A stretch of DNA of 64,000 nucleotides from Polyangiaceae bacterium. GTDB lineage: Bacteria > Myxococcota_A > Polyangia > Polyangiales > Polyangiaceae. Positions 9,166-17,052 of this stretch are shown here, piece by piece. The translations under genes and the position numbers were made by a program. How positions within the stretch are numbered: the first letter of the stretch is position 1; every line of letters starts with the position of its first letter. The notes below the pieces were generated by a model. That model was not told the origin of the DNA, made no database searches, and saw only the letters and a program-made list of their open reading frames with translations. Location: positions 62,001-126,000 of the forward strand of contig JADJXL010000021.1 in assembly GCA_016715885.1 (NCBI GenBank), in the 5' to 3' direction.

Positions 9166-9767
9166 TATTTCTTCCCGCTCATGACCATCAGGTGGTACTT
9201 GCCGAACTCGCTTTGACCGAGGGTGAAGAGGACCTCGATGAGGAGCCTGTAGGGCGTGGTTTTGTCGACGACCACGATGGCTTCGGACGAGTTGGGGTTC
9301 AGGCCTTTTGCGGTGCGGACGGCCTTGTCGATGTCGCGAGCGTGCTGCAGGGCGTTGCCGAGGGGGACGATGAACATGTCGTTCGGCCCGCCTCGTTTGT
9401 ATTTCGCGTCGATGCCCGTTTGCGCGAGTTGATCGCGTGGGGGGAGCTTGACGACGGGCGAGGATTCTTGGCCGACGAGGATTTGGCTCTTGGAGACGAC
9501 GATGAGCACGCCTTCTTCGGCGGGTTCGCCGGTCATGACGGACGCGGGCAAACGCAGATCGTCGGACTGAGGGATGGCGCCGGCGGAGGATGCGAGGCTC
9601 TTCAGGAGGAAGACGAGGATGATCGTCATCAGGTCGAGCATCGCGGTGATGTTGAGGAAGTCGATCTCGGGCTCGCGAGCGTTTCTTCTCTTGGCCTTCC
9701 GGAGGGCGGCCTTGAAGCGGACGACGCTGGCCTTTTGTGGATTCGAGGCCGTTTGTCCGGTGCTCAT
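9165..9767 (-). CDS. ExbD/TolR-family motor protein (second ExbD of left cluster)
   Basis: 200 residues. The start at 9767 was chosen because its ATG overlaps the upstream exbD stop (ATGA) and a longer frame upstream is Arg-rich shadow sequence. A basic cytoplasmic N-terminus (ALRKAKRRNAREPEIDFL) leads to one transmembrane helix with the conserved Asp of the proton path (NITAMLDLMTIILVFLL), then a periplasmic domain of about 130 residues. ExbD/TolR proteins work with ExbB/TolQ as proton-driven stators. It is the third gene of exbB-exbD-exbD on the minus strand. No TonB or TolA gene is nearby, so the driven partner is not a nearby TonB or TolA. Confidence 0.85.
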   Translation of the reverse strand: MSTGQTASNPQKASVVRFKAALRKAKRRNAREPEIDFLNITAMLDLMTIILVFLLKSLASSAGAIPQSDDLRLPASVMTGEPAEEGVLIVVSKSQILVGQESSPVVKLPPRDQLAQTGIDAKYKRGGPNDMFIVPLGNALQHARDIDKAVRTAKGLNPNSSEAIVVVDKTTPYRLLIEVLFTLGQSEFGKYHLMVMSGKK

Positions 9768-10345
9768 CGCCCTGCTCCCACGACACCGAAGTGCACATCC
9801 GGGAAGAGGTCTTCTTCGCCATCTTTGCGCAGCGCATCCATCGTATCGATGATGGTTGCGTAGTCGATTCCGCCGTTCGCAGTGATGGTCACCTGCGTTT
9901 CCTCCTTGAACTCGGGGCGGGCACCTTTGAGTTTTTTGGCGCAAGCGGTGACGGTGGCGAAGTCGTGTTTTTGTTCTCCGCCGACGTTTTGTATCGGGAC
10001 GGTGATGCCGGCGCCGGTGCCTTGACAACCTGGGGCGATGTTGCCGCTCGAGGTTTTGAGCGAGATGCCGTCTTTGGTGACGAAGGCGGACAGGTTGAGA
10101 GCCTTGGTGGCGACGTCGCTCTTGCCTTTGCCGCCGATGGCTGGCGGGGTCGTGTCGATCGACGTGATGAACGTGACCGACACGCTAGCGAGCACGAACA
10201 TCATCACGTTGGTGATGATGTCGAGAAAGGGGACGATGTTGAGCTCTCCCGCCTCTTCGCCAGGTTGCGGCTCTACAGGCTGCGATAGCCGCCTGATGCG
10301 GGATCGCTGTGCGGCGCTGAGCGGGGCATCGTTGTTCTCGGCCAT
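9764..10345 (-). CDS. ExbD/TolR-family motor protein (first ExbD of left cluster)
   Basis: 193 residues. The cytoplasmic N-terminus is followed by a transmembrane helix with the conserved Asp (LNIVPFLDIITNVMMFVLAS) and then the periplasmic ExbD domain. The periplasmic part has two Cys (in APGCQG and VTACAKKL) that could form a disulphide. The C-terminal half contains the usual TIDTMDALRKDG-like helix. It lies 12 bases after the exbB gene and overlaps the next exbD by four bases, so the three are one transcription unit. The partner is probably the ExbB protein of the same cluster. Confidence 0.87.
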   Translation of the reverse strand: MAENNDAPLSAAQRSRIRRLSQPVEPQPGEEAGELNIVPFLDIITNVMMFVLASVSVTFITSIDTTPPAIGGKGKSDVATKALNLSAFVTKDGISLKTSSGNIAPGCQGTGAGITVPIQNVGGEQKHDFATVTACAKKLKGARPEFKEETQVTITANGGIDYATIIDTMDALRKDGEEDLFPDVHFGVVGAGR

Positions 10346-10357
10346 GTAGCGCGCGCT

Positions 10358-11032
10358 CTAGAGGTTGGGCTTGCTGATGGTGAGGAGGTTGAAGACCCGC
10401 TCGGTCGTACTCTCCAGGTCGTGCTGGATGTTCTTCGCTCGGGTGTGAAGGAAGACGTGCGCGACCATGCACACAACGGCGATACCGAGACCGAAGGCGG
10501 TATTGTACATGGCTTCGGCGATGCCGTTCGACAGCATTTGTTGCTTGACTGCCGCGGACAAACCGGGAGCGGCGATGGACGAAAACGTCTTGATGAGACC
10601 GCTGACGGTGCCGACGAGACCGATGAGGGTCGCGATATTGGCGAGTGACCAAAGGGTTCCGACGCGTTTCTCGACGGCCGGTTTCAGCTCGGAGAGTTTT
10701 TCGCTGAGCGCGGCGTCGATTTCGTCGGCGCCTTTGCTTGCCTGGGTCAAACCCGCTTTGACGAGTTGCAGGATGGGGTAGTCGCCGGCGTCGCACAGCT
10801 TGATGGCGCGGTCGATGTTGCCTGCGACCACGAGCTTCTTGATCTGAACGAAAAACTCTTTGGAGTTGACGCGGTAGCGATCGAGTTGGAAGTACGTCCG
10901 CTCGATGATGATGGTCACTACGACGGCGGAGACGACCACGTTCATCATGAGGAACGTGGGGTTTTCCTTGATGGCCGCCCACATTCCGACCTCGCTCCCG
11001 CCTTCCGCCGCCAACATGAACAGGTGACGCAT
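10358..11032 (-). CDS. ExbB/TolQ/MotA-family proton channel (left cluster)
   Basis: 224 residues with the family topology: an N-terminal helix (FLMMNVVVSAVVVTIIIE), a large cytoplasmic loop (about 40-125), and two C-terminal helices. The most conserved region is GLVGTVSGLIKTFSSI and GIAEAMYNTAFGLGIAVVCMVAHVFL, with the polar Thr/Asn residues that line the proton path. ExbB/TolQ proteins form the pentameric ring of stator complexes that turn proton flow into movement of an envelope protein. It is the first gene of the left exbB-exbD-exbD operon. Gliding motors of Myxococcus (AglR with AglQ and AglS) have the same one-plus-two composition, but the identity with Agl is not shown by this sequence. 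Confidence 0.88.
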   Translation of the reverse strand: MRHLFMLAAEGGSEVGMWAAIKENPTFLMMNVVVSAVVVTIIIERTYFQLDRYRVNSKEFFVQIKKLVVAGNIDRAIKLCDAGDYPILQLVKAGLTQASKGADEIDAALSEKLSELKPAVEKRVGTLWSLANIATLIGLVGTVSGLIKTFSSIAAPGLSAAVKQQMLSNGIAEAMYNTAFGLGIAVVCMVAHVFLHTRAKNIQHDLESTTERVFNLLTISKPNL

Positions 11033-11658
11033 CCTCGCGGTCCTTTCTTCCTGCTTACTTTCGATGTGTCCGAAGCGTCGTGACGAAACTATTGAAGCCT
11101 CGGCGCGCGCGAAACGCGCGAGGGCGCCGAATATATAGCCGTCGCTCGATCGTCAGGGCAAGCAAAGCGCGGAAGCTGGACGGAGGCGTGGGGAACACTG
11201 AGATCGTGAAGATGTCGCTCGGCGCGTGAGAACAATCGAGTGCGGTGGCGCTGGATCCTTTCATGCGATTTGCAAAAGACACGAGTCTTCGAGATCCAGA
11301 CCAAATGTGCTTGACGTCGGGTGGTCTGAGTCGCGAAGATGCGCCCGCCCAGCCAATATCGAACTTCCCCGATGCACCTCGAACGATGCGGACGTGAAGA
11401 GCGGTATGAGCAGGGTCGACGGAAGGAAGCGCAACACGCTACTTGCGTCGGGACGCGCCGCTCGGTTAGCGTCTTCGACTGCATGGATGCGTTGGCCGAT
11501 CGCCTTGCATACGATGTGGGGTGCGAGGCCGCGACAAACGGCGAAATCGCACGAAGAACGTCGCAGTACCTGCCGCATTCCGAACCGATACGGTTTTCAA
11601 ATAGAGGGCGACACCTCGGCCCCAAATGGACGAGAGGCGCAAGCTGGAGGACGAATAA
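11033..11658. other. Long divergent intergenic region between the two ExbB operons
   Basis: 626 bases separate the two exbB starts. I see no supportable gene; the open frames here are short, run into exbB, or lack ribosome-binding sites. The only clear elements are a GGAGG ribosome-binding site before the right exbB start (11645-11649) and a small GC-rich inverted repeat near 11104-11120 (CGCGCG...CGCGCG). The region probably contains both operon promoters and leader sequences. Confidence 0.6.
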
Positions 11659-12321
11659 ATGCACGCGATGTACGAGCACTTCAAAGAGGGTGGATGGGGC
11701 ATGTGGCCCATCTTGTTTTGGTCGATCCTCACGATCGGCATCATCGTCGAGCGCGCGATCTACTTGTTTGGCTCGGCGATCAACAAGGACGTCTTCCTCG
11801 CCACGATGCAGAAGTGCATCCTCGCTGGCGACGTTGCCAAGGCCGTCAAGATGTGCTCCGCCGCGAACGCGCCGCTCGCTCGCATCGTGCAAGCAGGCCT
11901 TGTCAAGGTGAATCGCCCTGACGAGGAAGTGCAAGCAGCGATGGACGAAGCCGCTCTTCGCGAACTGCCGAAGCTCAGCGCACGCACGGCCTACCTTGGC
12001 CTTCTTGCAAACCTGTCCATGCTCTCGGGCCTCCTCGGCACCGTGACGGGCCTCATCATCGCCTTCGGATCCGTCGGTGGTGAGTCGGTCGATCCGAGCC
12101 AAAAGGCTCGCGTGCTCGCGCAAGGCATCTCCGAAGCCATGAACTGCACCGCGTTCGGTCTCGCGGTCGCCATCTTGGGCCTCATCGGCTTCGCCGTTCT
12201 CAACGGCAAGACGCAACAGGTCGAAGACGACATCAACGAGGCCTCCGTCATGGTGCTCAACCTCGTCGTGTCCAACCGCCAAAAGGTCAACGTCAACGCC
12301 GTCGGTCAAGCGGCTGCGTGA
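11659..12321 (+). CDS. ExbB/TolQ/MotA-family proton channel (right cluster)
   Basis: 220 residues. A first membrane helix (MWPILFWSILTIGIIVERAIYL) is followed by a cytoplasmic loop and the conserved pair of helices with LSGLLGTVTGLIIAFGS and GISEAMNCTAFGLAVAILGLIGFAVL, the proton-channel signature. It is preceded by a good GGAGG ribosome-binding site. Its start is one base after the 626-base divergent region, so it is head-to-head with the left cluster. The proteins of the two clusters are clearly related in layout but differ in detail, suggesting separate stator complexes. A strong hairpin follows the gene. Confidence 0.88.
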   Translation: MHAMYEHFKEGGWGMWPILFWSILTIGIIVERAIYLFGSAINKDVFLATMQKCILAGDVAKAVKMCSAANAPLARIVQAGLVKVNRPDEEVQAAMDEAALRELPKLSARTAYLGLLANLSMLSGLLGTVTGLIIAFGSVGGESVDPSQKARVLAQGISEAMNCTAFGLAVAILGLIGFAVLNGKTQQVEDDINEASVMVLNLVVSNRQKVNVNAVGQAAA

Positions 12322-12330
12322 TGGCCACCG

Positions 12331-12360
12331 AGGGGCAGCTTCCGCGCCGAAGCTGCCCCT
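12331..12360 (+). terminator. Strong 12-bp hairpin after the right exbB gene
   Basis: AGGGGCAGCTTC at 12331-12342 pairs perfectly with GAAGCTGCCCCT at 12349-12360, with a six-base loop (CGCGCC), and is followed by TTGTTCTCC-like sequence rather than a long T-run. It lies between exbB and the two exbD genes of the same strand. It could act as a partial terminator or an mRNA end-stabiliser and would make ExbB more abundant than ExbD. Confidence 0.65.
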
Positions 12361-12538
12361 TGTTCTCCCAAGACTTCCGAACGTCTGGATGATTTTTCTC
12401 GGAAACTTCCCACGTCGAACGGTTGTCGAATTCCAGGCGCCCTCGCCATGAGCGCGAGGTGATTCGCAAAAAGCGGGGGTGCGAAAAGCATCCCAGCCCA
12501 ATCATGCTCGCAAGCTCGAGCGTTGCAGGAGGCACAGC

Positions 12539-13096
12539 ATGGGTGGCGTAGATGTCGGCGGCGAGGGTGGGAAGAAGAAGGCAACCAATACCGAAATCAA
12601 CATGGTCCCCTTCATCGACCTGTTGATGTGCACCATCGCATTTCTCTTGATCACCGCCGTTTGGGTCACCAACTCGCGCATGAACGCGGATGCTCAAGTT
12701 CCCGGGCCACCGAACCCCGACAAGGAACTCACTCCGCAAACGCCCGAAAAAGTGCTGAATCTGCACATCGGCGAAACCGACTTCGCCCTCATCTGGAAAC
12801 AGGGCGCTACGGTCGTCAGTGAAATCCGCGTACCGAAAAACTCGAACCCCGATAACCCGATCATTCGGTACCCCGAGCTCGCTGCGAAGATCAAAACCGA
12901 GTGGGAGCAAAACGGCAGCCACCGAGATCCCAGCGACAAGAAGCTCGATCAAGCGATCATGCACAGCGACAATCGCGCTCCTTTCAAGGAGATCATCGCC
13001 GTGCTCGACGCTCTTTACGCCACCAAACGCGTGGTGAAGCTTCCCGACGGTGACAAAGAACTTCCCGTCTTCAACATGACTTTCTCCGTTCGATGA
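12539..13096 (+). CDS. ExbD/TolR-family motor protein (first ExbD of right cluster)
   Basis: 185 residues. The ATG at 12539 was chosen because AGGAGG lies just upstream (12527-12532); a longer frame has no such site. The N-terminus is Gly/Lys-rich, then a transmembrane helix carries the conserved Asp (INMVPFIDLLMCTIAFLLI). The periplasmic domain (about residues 50-185) has the LYATKRVVKLPDGDKELPVF end. It is separated from exbB by 217 bases with a hairpin, but the spacing to the next exbD is only 13 bases. It is probably part of the same operon and works with the ExbB at 11659. Confidence 0.85.
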   Translation: MGGVDVGGEGGKKKATNTEINMVPFIDLLMCTIAFLLITAVWVTNSRMNADAQVPGPPNPDKELTPQTPEKVLNLHIGETDFALIWKQGATVVSEIRVPKNSNPDNPIIRYPELAAKIKTEWEQNGSHRDPSDKKLDQAIMHSDNRAPFKEIIAVLDALYATKRVVKLPDGDKELPVFNMTFSVR

Positions 13097-13109
13097 GGAG
13101 CACACGTCA

Positions 13110-13700
13110 ATGAGTGGCGGAAAATCTCACGGGCATTCCAAGCACCACAACCCGCACGCACACGTCATTCATCAACCGGGCAAACGGTTGATGCACGGCA
13201 TCCAGTTGAAGTTCGTCCAAAACAAGGTCGGGGGCCACGGCAAAAGAGCCGTCGCCGGCGCCCTCAACTTGGTGAGCTTCATCGACTTCCTCATCACCAC
13301 CGTCATCTTCCTGCTCATGTCGTTCTCCGCGTCCGGTGAAATCACCGTCGACAAGAACGTCAAACTGCCCAAGGCCGAGAACGTCGAAGACATCATCGAC
13401 GCACCCATGGTCGCCGTGAACGGCAACCAAATCCTCGTCGACGGCGTCCTCGCAGGCTCCACGCGCGCCGTCGAAGAGCTCGGACGCATGCAGAAGATCG
13501 ACGAGCTCTTCACGATCCTGAAGAACAAGCGCGAGCTGTGGAAGCAGATCCAGCCGAACAAGCCCTTCCCCGGCGTCTGCATCCTCCAGGTCGACCAGCA
13601 AGTCCCCGCACTCGTCGTCAAGAGCGTCTTCCAAACAGCCGCGTTCGCGGGTTACCCGAACGTCAGCTTCATGGTCGGCAAACTCCCCAAGTCAAACTGA
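13110..13700 (+). CDS. ExbD/TolR-family motor protein with His-rich N-terminus
   Basis: 196 residues with a GAGGAG ribosome-binding site. The first ~22 residues are strikingly His-rich (SHGHSKHHNPHAHVIHQ) and would be cytoplasmic. A transmembrane helix with the conserved Asp follows (ALNLVSFIDFLITTVIFLLM), then a periplasmic domain of about 115 residues. The His-rich tail could bind metal ions or a cytoplasmic partner; this is inference. The TGA stop overlaps the next gene's ATG by one base (TGATG), so it is coupled to the membrane-anchored protein downstream. Confidence 0.85.
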   Translation: MSGGKSHGHSKHHNPHAHVIHQPGKRLMHGIQLKFVQNKVGGHGKRAVAGALNLVSFIDFLITTVIFLLMSFSASGEITVDKNVKLPKAENVEDIIDAPMVAVNGNQILVDGVLAGSTRAVEELGRMQKIDELFTILKNKRELWKQIQPNKPFPGVCILQVDQQVPALVVKSVFQTAAFAGYPNVSFMVGKLPKSN

Positions 13701-14728
13701 TGCCCCCCTCGGCGGACGAACGCCCGCGAGGCCTCCCATCCCTCGCACAATCCAAACAGGACCGCGCTTCCGGCAAGGTTCGGTATCCATCCACCAAGTT
13801 CTGGGGTTGGGTTGCCATCGTCCTCGCCGTCACGGGCATCGTTCACTGGAAACGTAGCCAGGGCGAAGTCGAAAGCACGCGCAGCACCCTGCTCGCCAAG
13901 CAACGCGCCGTCGTCACCGAACTTGGTCCACGCTGGTTTCCCCTGCGCGAAAAAATCGAGCGCTGGTCACTCGAGCTCGCCAAAGAACCCGGCGGCGAGG
14001 TCGTCGAGAAAAACATCCTCGCGTCGTGGAAGTTCCTGGACAAACCAGGCATCTATCTGCGCCTCGACGTCGACCAGGCAGCTTCTCCCGATACGCTACG
14101 CAAAGCCGCCAACGACTCGCTCCGCGACGGCTTCACCGCGTGCCTCTTCCGCGCCGACAACAAGAACCAACTGTCGGGCAAGGAATGCAAACGCACGCGC
14201 GAATGCGCCATGGGCGAAATCTGCAACGAGCTCGATCGATGCGCTCCACCGGCTCAGCCCTACAACTTGCGCGTCGCGTACAGGGCACTGCGCGTGCTCT
14301 CCGACGACTTCATTCGTGACGTGCAAGATGCCTCTGGAGACCTCGAGCTGCGAAAATACGTCCTCTTCTTCGAGGATACCGTGCAAGACGAGATCCCCAT
14401 CGCGATCGGCCTGCTCGAACGCGCTCAATACTTCACGCTCGTGCTCGACGAGCCCGTCGACAACTTGAAGGTCCCGCAGGGCAGCTCGAAGAGCGAGGCG
14501 CTTCGGTCGGTCGTGCATCCTTCACGCGTCGGCATCTGGCGCCTTTCCGATGGCAAGCTCGTGCTCCGTGTTCGTCGCACGCCGGACGTCGAGCTCAAGC
14601 AGTCCGGTATGCCCCTCGACGAACGCGTCATGCTCGCGCAGCAGCGTCAGGCCTTGAGCTGTGCGCTGGCGGGCTCCGTGCGTGATGCCATGGGCGACAC
14701 CGACGTTCCCGTCGAAAAACCTCAATAG
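13700..14728 (+). CDS. Single-pass membrane protein with Cys-rich motif, last gene of right ExbB/D operon
   Basis: 342 residues, start at the ATG shared with the exbD stop. Residues about 35-50 are a hydrophobic helix (WGWVAIVLAVTGIVHW) after a short cytoplasmic N-terminus, so most of the protein is periplasmic. Around residues 150-190 there is a Cys-rich patch (KECKRTRECAMGEICNELDRC), similar to Cys-motifs common in myxobacterial secreted proteins. The rest is not recognised. Gene order and coupling suggest it is a partner or effector of the ExbB/ExbD stator; no TonB-like C-terminal motif is visible. Function unknown. Confidence 0.8.
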   Translation: MPPSADERPRGLPSLAQSKQDRASGKVRYPSTKFWGWVAIVLAVTGIVHWKRSQGEVESTRSTLLAKQRAVVTELGPRWFPLREKIERWSLELAKEPGGEVVEKNILASWKFLDKPGIYLRLDVDQAASPDTLRKAANDSLRDGFTACLFRADNKNQLSGKECKRTRECAMGEICNELDRCAPPAQPYNLRVAYRALRVLSDDFIRDVQDASGDLELRKYVLFFEDTVQDEIPIAIGLLERAQYFTLVLDEPVDNLKVPQGSSKSEALRSVVHPSRVGIWRLSDGKLVLRVRRTPDVELKQSGMPLDERVMLAQQRQALSCALAGSVRDAMGDTDVPVEKPQ

Positions 14729-14737
14729 CCGTTCTTC

Positions 14738-15418
14738 CTAGCGAACTGCACGATCTCGCGCGTCGATCAGGTGTGCGGCTGCGAGCTGTCTCCATGCGAG
14801 CGTGAACGACAGCTGCGCGCCCTGTTCCACCAAGCCAAACCTTTCGGCGCCGGACATTGCTGCGGGGCTCGCTCGCAATGCCGCACGTACTCCGAGCACC
14901 GGGCCCGTTGCGCTTGCCAGGATTGGCAAGCCAAACCCCAACGAAAACTCGAGCCCCGGTTCGTTCAGCGGGTTCGTCGGTAGCCGTGGAATCGTCCAAT
15001 AGGCTCCAAGGCCGATCGCGAACGAGTCGATGGCGAGATCGAGCCGGCCGCTGCCGATCTGCAAGTTGAACGCCGTACGCGCCAAAAACAGCGGCTCGAT
15101 GACGAGGCCCGTCGAGATCGAGCGCGGAGTGCGGCGCCCTTCGTCGAACGCATCCGTGTAGTGCACATAGACGCCGGCCGACGACAGGAGCATCGCGGAT
15201 GCGAAGGCTGCAAGCGCGGGGCCTTCTTGCATCACGGCAACGCCGGCACCGATGCGCAAGTCGAGGTCGCCGTCGTAACGCCCGTAGGCTCCGTCGTCAT
15301 CGGTCGCATGAGCGATGGTGGGCGCGAACAGGCCGATCGCCATGACGCAGGCGAAACCGCAGCGTTTGGCTCGGCGTTTACCCAGCGCGCTTCGATACGC
15401 TTTGGCCTCGGGCTTCAA
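14738..15418 (-). CDS. Exported protein of unknown function, probably coupled to HD gene
   Basis: About 226 residues if translation starts at the TTG at 15418-15416, which overlaps the upstream TGA (TTGA). This gives a plausible signal peptide (RSALGKRRAKRCGFACVMAIGLFAPTIAHA). The mature part has alternating beta-like segments (DLDLRIGAGVAVMQ, LDLAIDSFAIGLGAYW, FSLGFGLPILASATG) and could be an outer-membrane or periplasmic barrel-like protein. A longer frame upstream is Arg/Cys-rich and probably shadow sequence; an internal Met lies inside the signal peptide. No family is recognised. Confidence 0.6.
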   Translation of the reverse strand: MKPEAKAYRSALGKRRAKRCGFACVMAIGLFAPTIAHATDDDGAYGRYDGDLDLRIGAGVAVMQEGPALAAFASAMLLSSAGVYVHYTDAFDEGRRTPRSISTGLVIEPLFLARTAFNLQIGSGRLDLAIDSFAIGLGAYWTIPRLPTNPLNEPGLEFSLGFGLPILASATGPVLGVRAALRASPAAMSGAERFGLVEQGAQLSFTLAWRQLAAAHLIDARDRAVR

Positions 15419-16788
15419 TGCTCGAACGCCTCCCGCATCGCATCGCGAAGTTCTGGAGCGAAGATGATCCGGCAGCGCGTGAGTGTTTCGTTGCGCAATC
15501 GATCGAGCAAGAACGAAACCTGAGACGGCGGTCGCGGACGGCCTTGCGGAAACACGACGTGTAGCGACTCGTCTTCCGCATACGGCACGTCCGTGGCGAC
15601 ATCGAGGCCCACATAGAGACTCGGATCGAGTCCAGCGTTCGAGGCGATCTCGCGTGCCTTGGCAAGAGCTCGCTCGCGGGCAGGTTCGTCCGGACAAGCG
15701 AACGCGTGGGTTGACTCGTCGCCTTGCGAATCAGGTGAAAGGTCCAGGGTTTTGAAGAGCGCGCGGGCGCGAAGTCTTTTGCAAAGGTCTGCAAGCACGG
15801 GGTCTTTGGCATCCTCCCATGCGTGGATCGCGCCGAGGAGCACTTGATCGTCGAGGTCGAGGTATTGCTCGAGCGAAGGGGTGTCGCCGCTGGCGATGAC
15901 CGCGATCGCCTCGGGCAAGACGGGCAGCCGCGTGCCATCGGTGACGACGGCGAGCGCGCGACGCAGGATCGCGCCGATCATCCACTCGGCCGATCGCGTG
16001 GCTTTGTGGAAGTAGACTTGTTGGAACATGAAGTAACGCGCCAAAAGAAACGATTCGATCGCGACGATGCCTTTTTGGCCGTCGATGGCGAGCGATGGTG
16101 CGGCGTGTCCTGGAGGTCCGCTCGGTTCACTGAAGCGCAGGCTTCGAAGGAGCCAGGGCAGGTCGTAGTCACCGTAGCGCACGCCCGTCGCGTGAGCGTC
16201 ACGCAGCAGGTAGTCACAACGATCGACGTCGAACGTGCCACTGACGGCACGAGCGAGGTACGGCAGTTCGTGCTTGCCGCGGATCAAGTCCGCGACGCGC
16301 CTCGGCAGTCCCGGGTCGTCTGCGGCGAGCGTGCGGTGCACGTCCGATGCGGGATCCAAGAGGATGCGCACGGTCCACTCCTCGTGTTCGACGGCGCCGG
16401 GCATGGCGCTTTCGAAGAGGTGCGAGAGCGGGCCATGCCCCACGTCGTGCAAGAGGGCTGCTGCGACGGCATCACGCGCGCGTTCGCTCGTCACGCGTTG
16501 CCAGAACGGCAGATCGCCATCGATTTGACGCAGTCGTGCGAGCAGGAGCTTCATGACGTGCGCGGCGCCGAGCGCGTGGGAAAACCTCGAATGTTCCGCG
16601 CCTGGATAAGCAAGCGACGTCAGTCCGAGTTGTCGGATTCTGCGGAGGCGCTGCAATTCGCGTGCATCGAGCAGGCGCGGGACGATCGCATCTTCTTCGC
16701 TTTCGAACGCGACGAGGCCATGGACGGCATCACGTAAAATCACATCTCCTCCGCAATACATCGTAAACGGGGAATGCTCGTCGGGCAT
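15415..16788 (-). CDS. HD-domain phosphohydrolase, SAMHD1/dGTPase-like
   Basis: 457 residues. The metal-binding HD pattern is complete: HSRFSH (residues 66-71), HDVGHGPLSH (114-123), and a downstream Asp in FDVDRCDYLLRDA. The order and the DPIHG-like opening (ILRDAVHGLVAF) fit the SAMHD1/dNTP triphosphohydrolase group, which removes triphosphate from dNTPs or acts on other nucleotides in the cytoplasm. The substrate cannot be told from sequence. An alternative start at residue 10 (MYCGGDVILRD) would leave the domain intact. The exported protein downstream overlaps its stop, suggesting coupling without an obvious functional link. Confidence 0.85.
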   Translation of the reverse strand: MPDEHSPFTMYCGGDVILRDAVHGLVAFESEEDAIVPRLLDARELQRLRRIRQLGLTSLAYPGAEHSRFSHALGAAHVMKLLLARLRQIDGDLPFWQRVTSERARDAVAAALLHDVGHGPLSHLFESAMPGAVEHEEWTVRILLDPASDVHRTLAADDPGLPRRVADLIRGKHELPYLARAVSGTFDVDRCDYLLRDAHATGVRYGDYDLPWLLRSLRFSEPSGPPGHAAPSLAIDGQKGIVAIESFLLARYFMFQQVYFHKATRSAEWMIGAILRRALAVVTDGTRLPVLPEAIAVIASGDTPSLEQYLDLDDQVLLGAIHAWEDAKDPVLADLCKRLRARALFKTLDLSPDSQGDESTHAFACPDEPARERALAKAREIASNAGLDPSLYVGLDVATDVPYAEDESLHVVFPQGRPRPPSQVSFLLDRLRNETLTRCRIIFAPELRDAMREAFEH

Positions 16789-17052
16789 CTCCGTACTGCT
16801 GTGGGTCTTCCCGGACGCACTCTACGGGGAGGTGGTAACGCGAGTGATCAGTGCAAAGGGTGCGGAAATCTAGCGTGCGCGGGTTTGGTGGTACCGACCG
16901 CGACAAACGTGATTCGACGAGCACGGTGTCCAGGAAAAACGACGTTGCGTTCGCTTTTCCGAGTGTCGCTCGCAGTTTCGTCGTGTAGTGTCCAACGATG
17001 GCACGAGCGTCGTTCGACGCATTGGTCAACCCTTCAGCCTCGTAGGTGAACC

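Noticed and set aside
11089..12501. 470-residue minus-strand open frame across the right exbB
   Set aside because: Overlaps a clear ExbB gene and has Arg/His-rich, non-globular composition; shadow frame.
16789..17052. Possible small genes between the HD gene and the XPB-like gene
   Set aside because: Only short shadow frames with no ribosome-binding site; likely promoter region.
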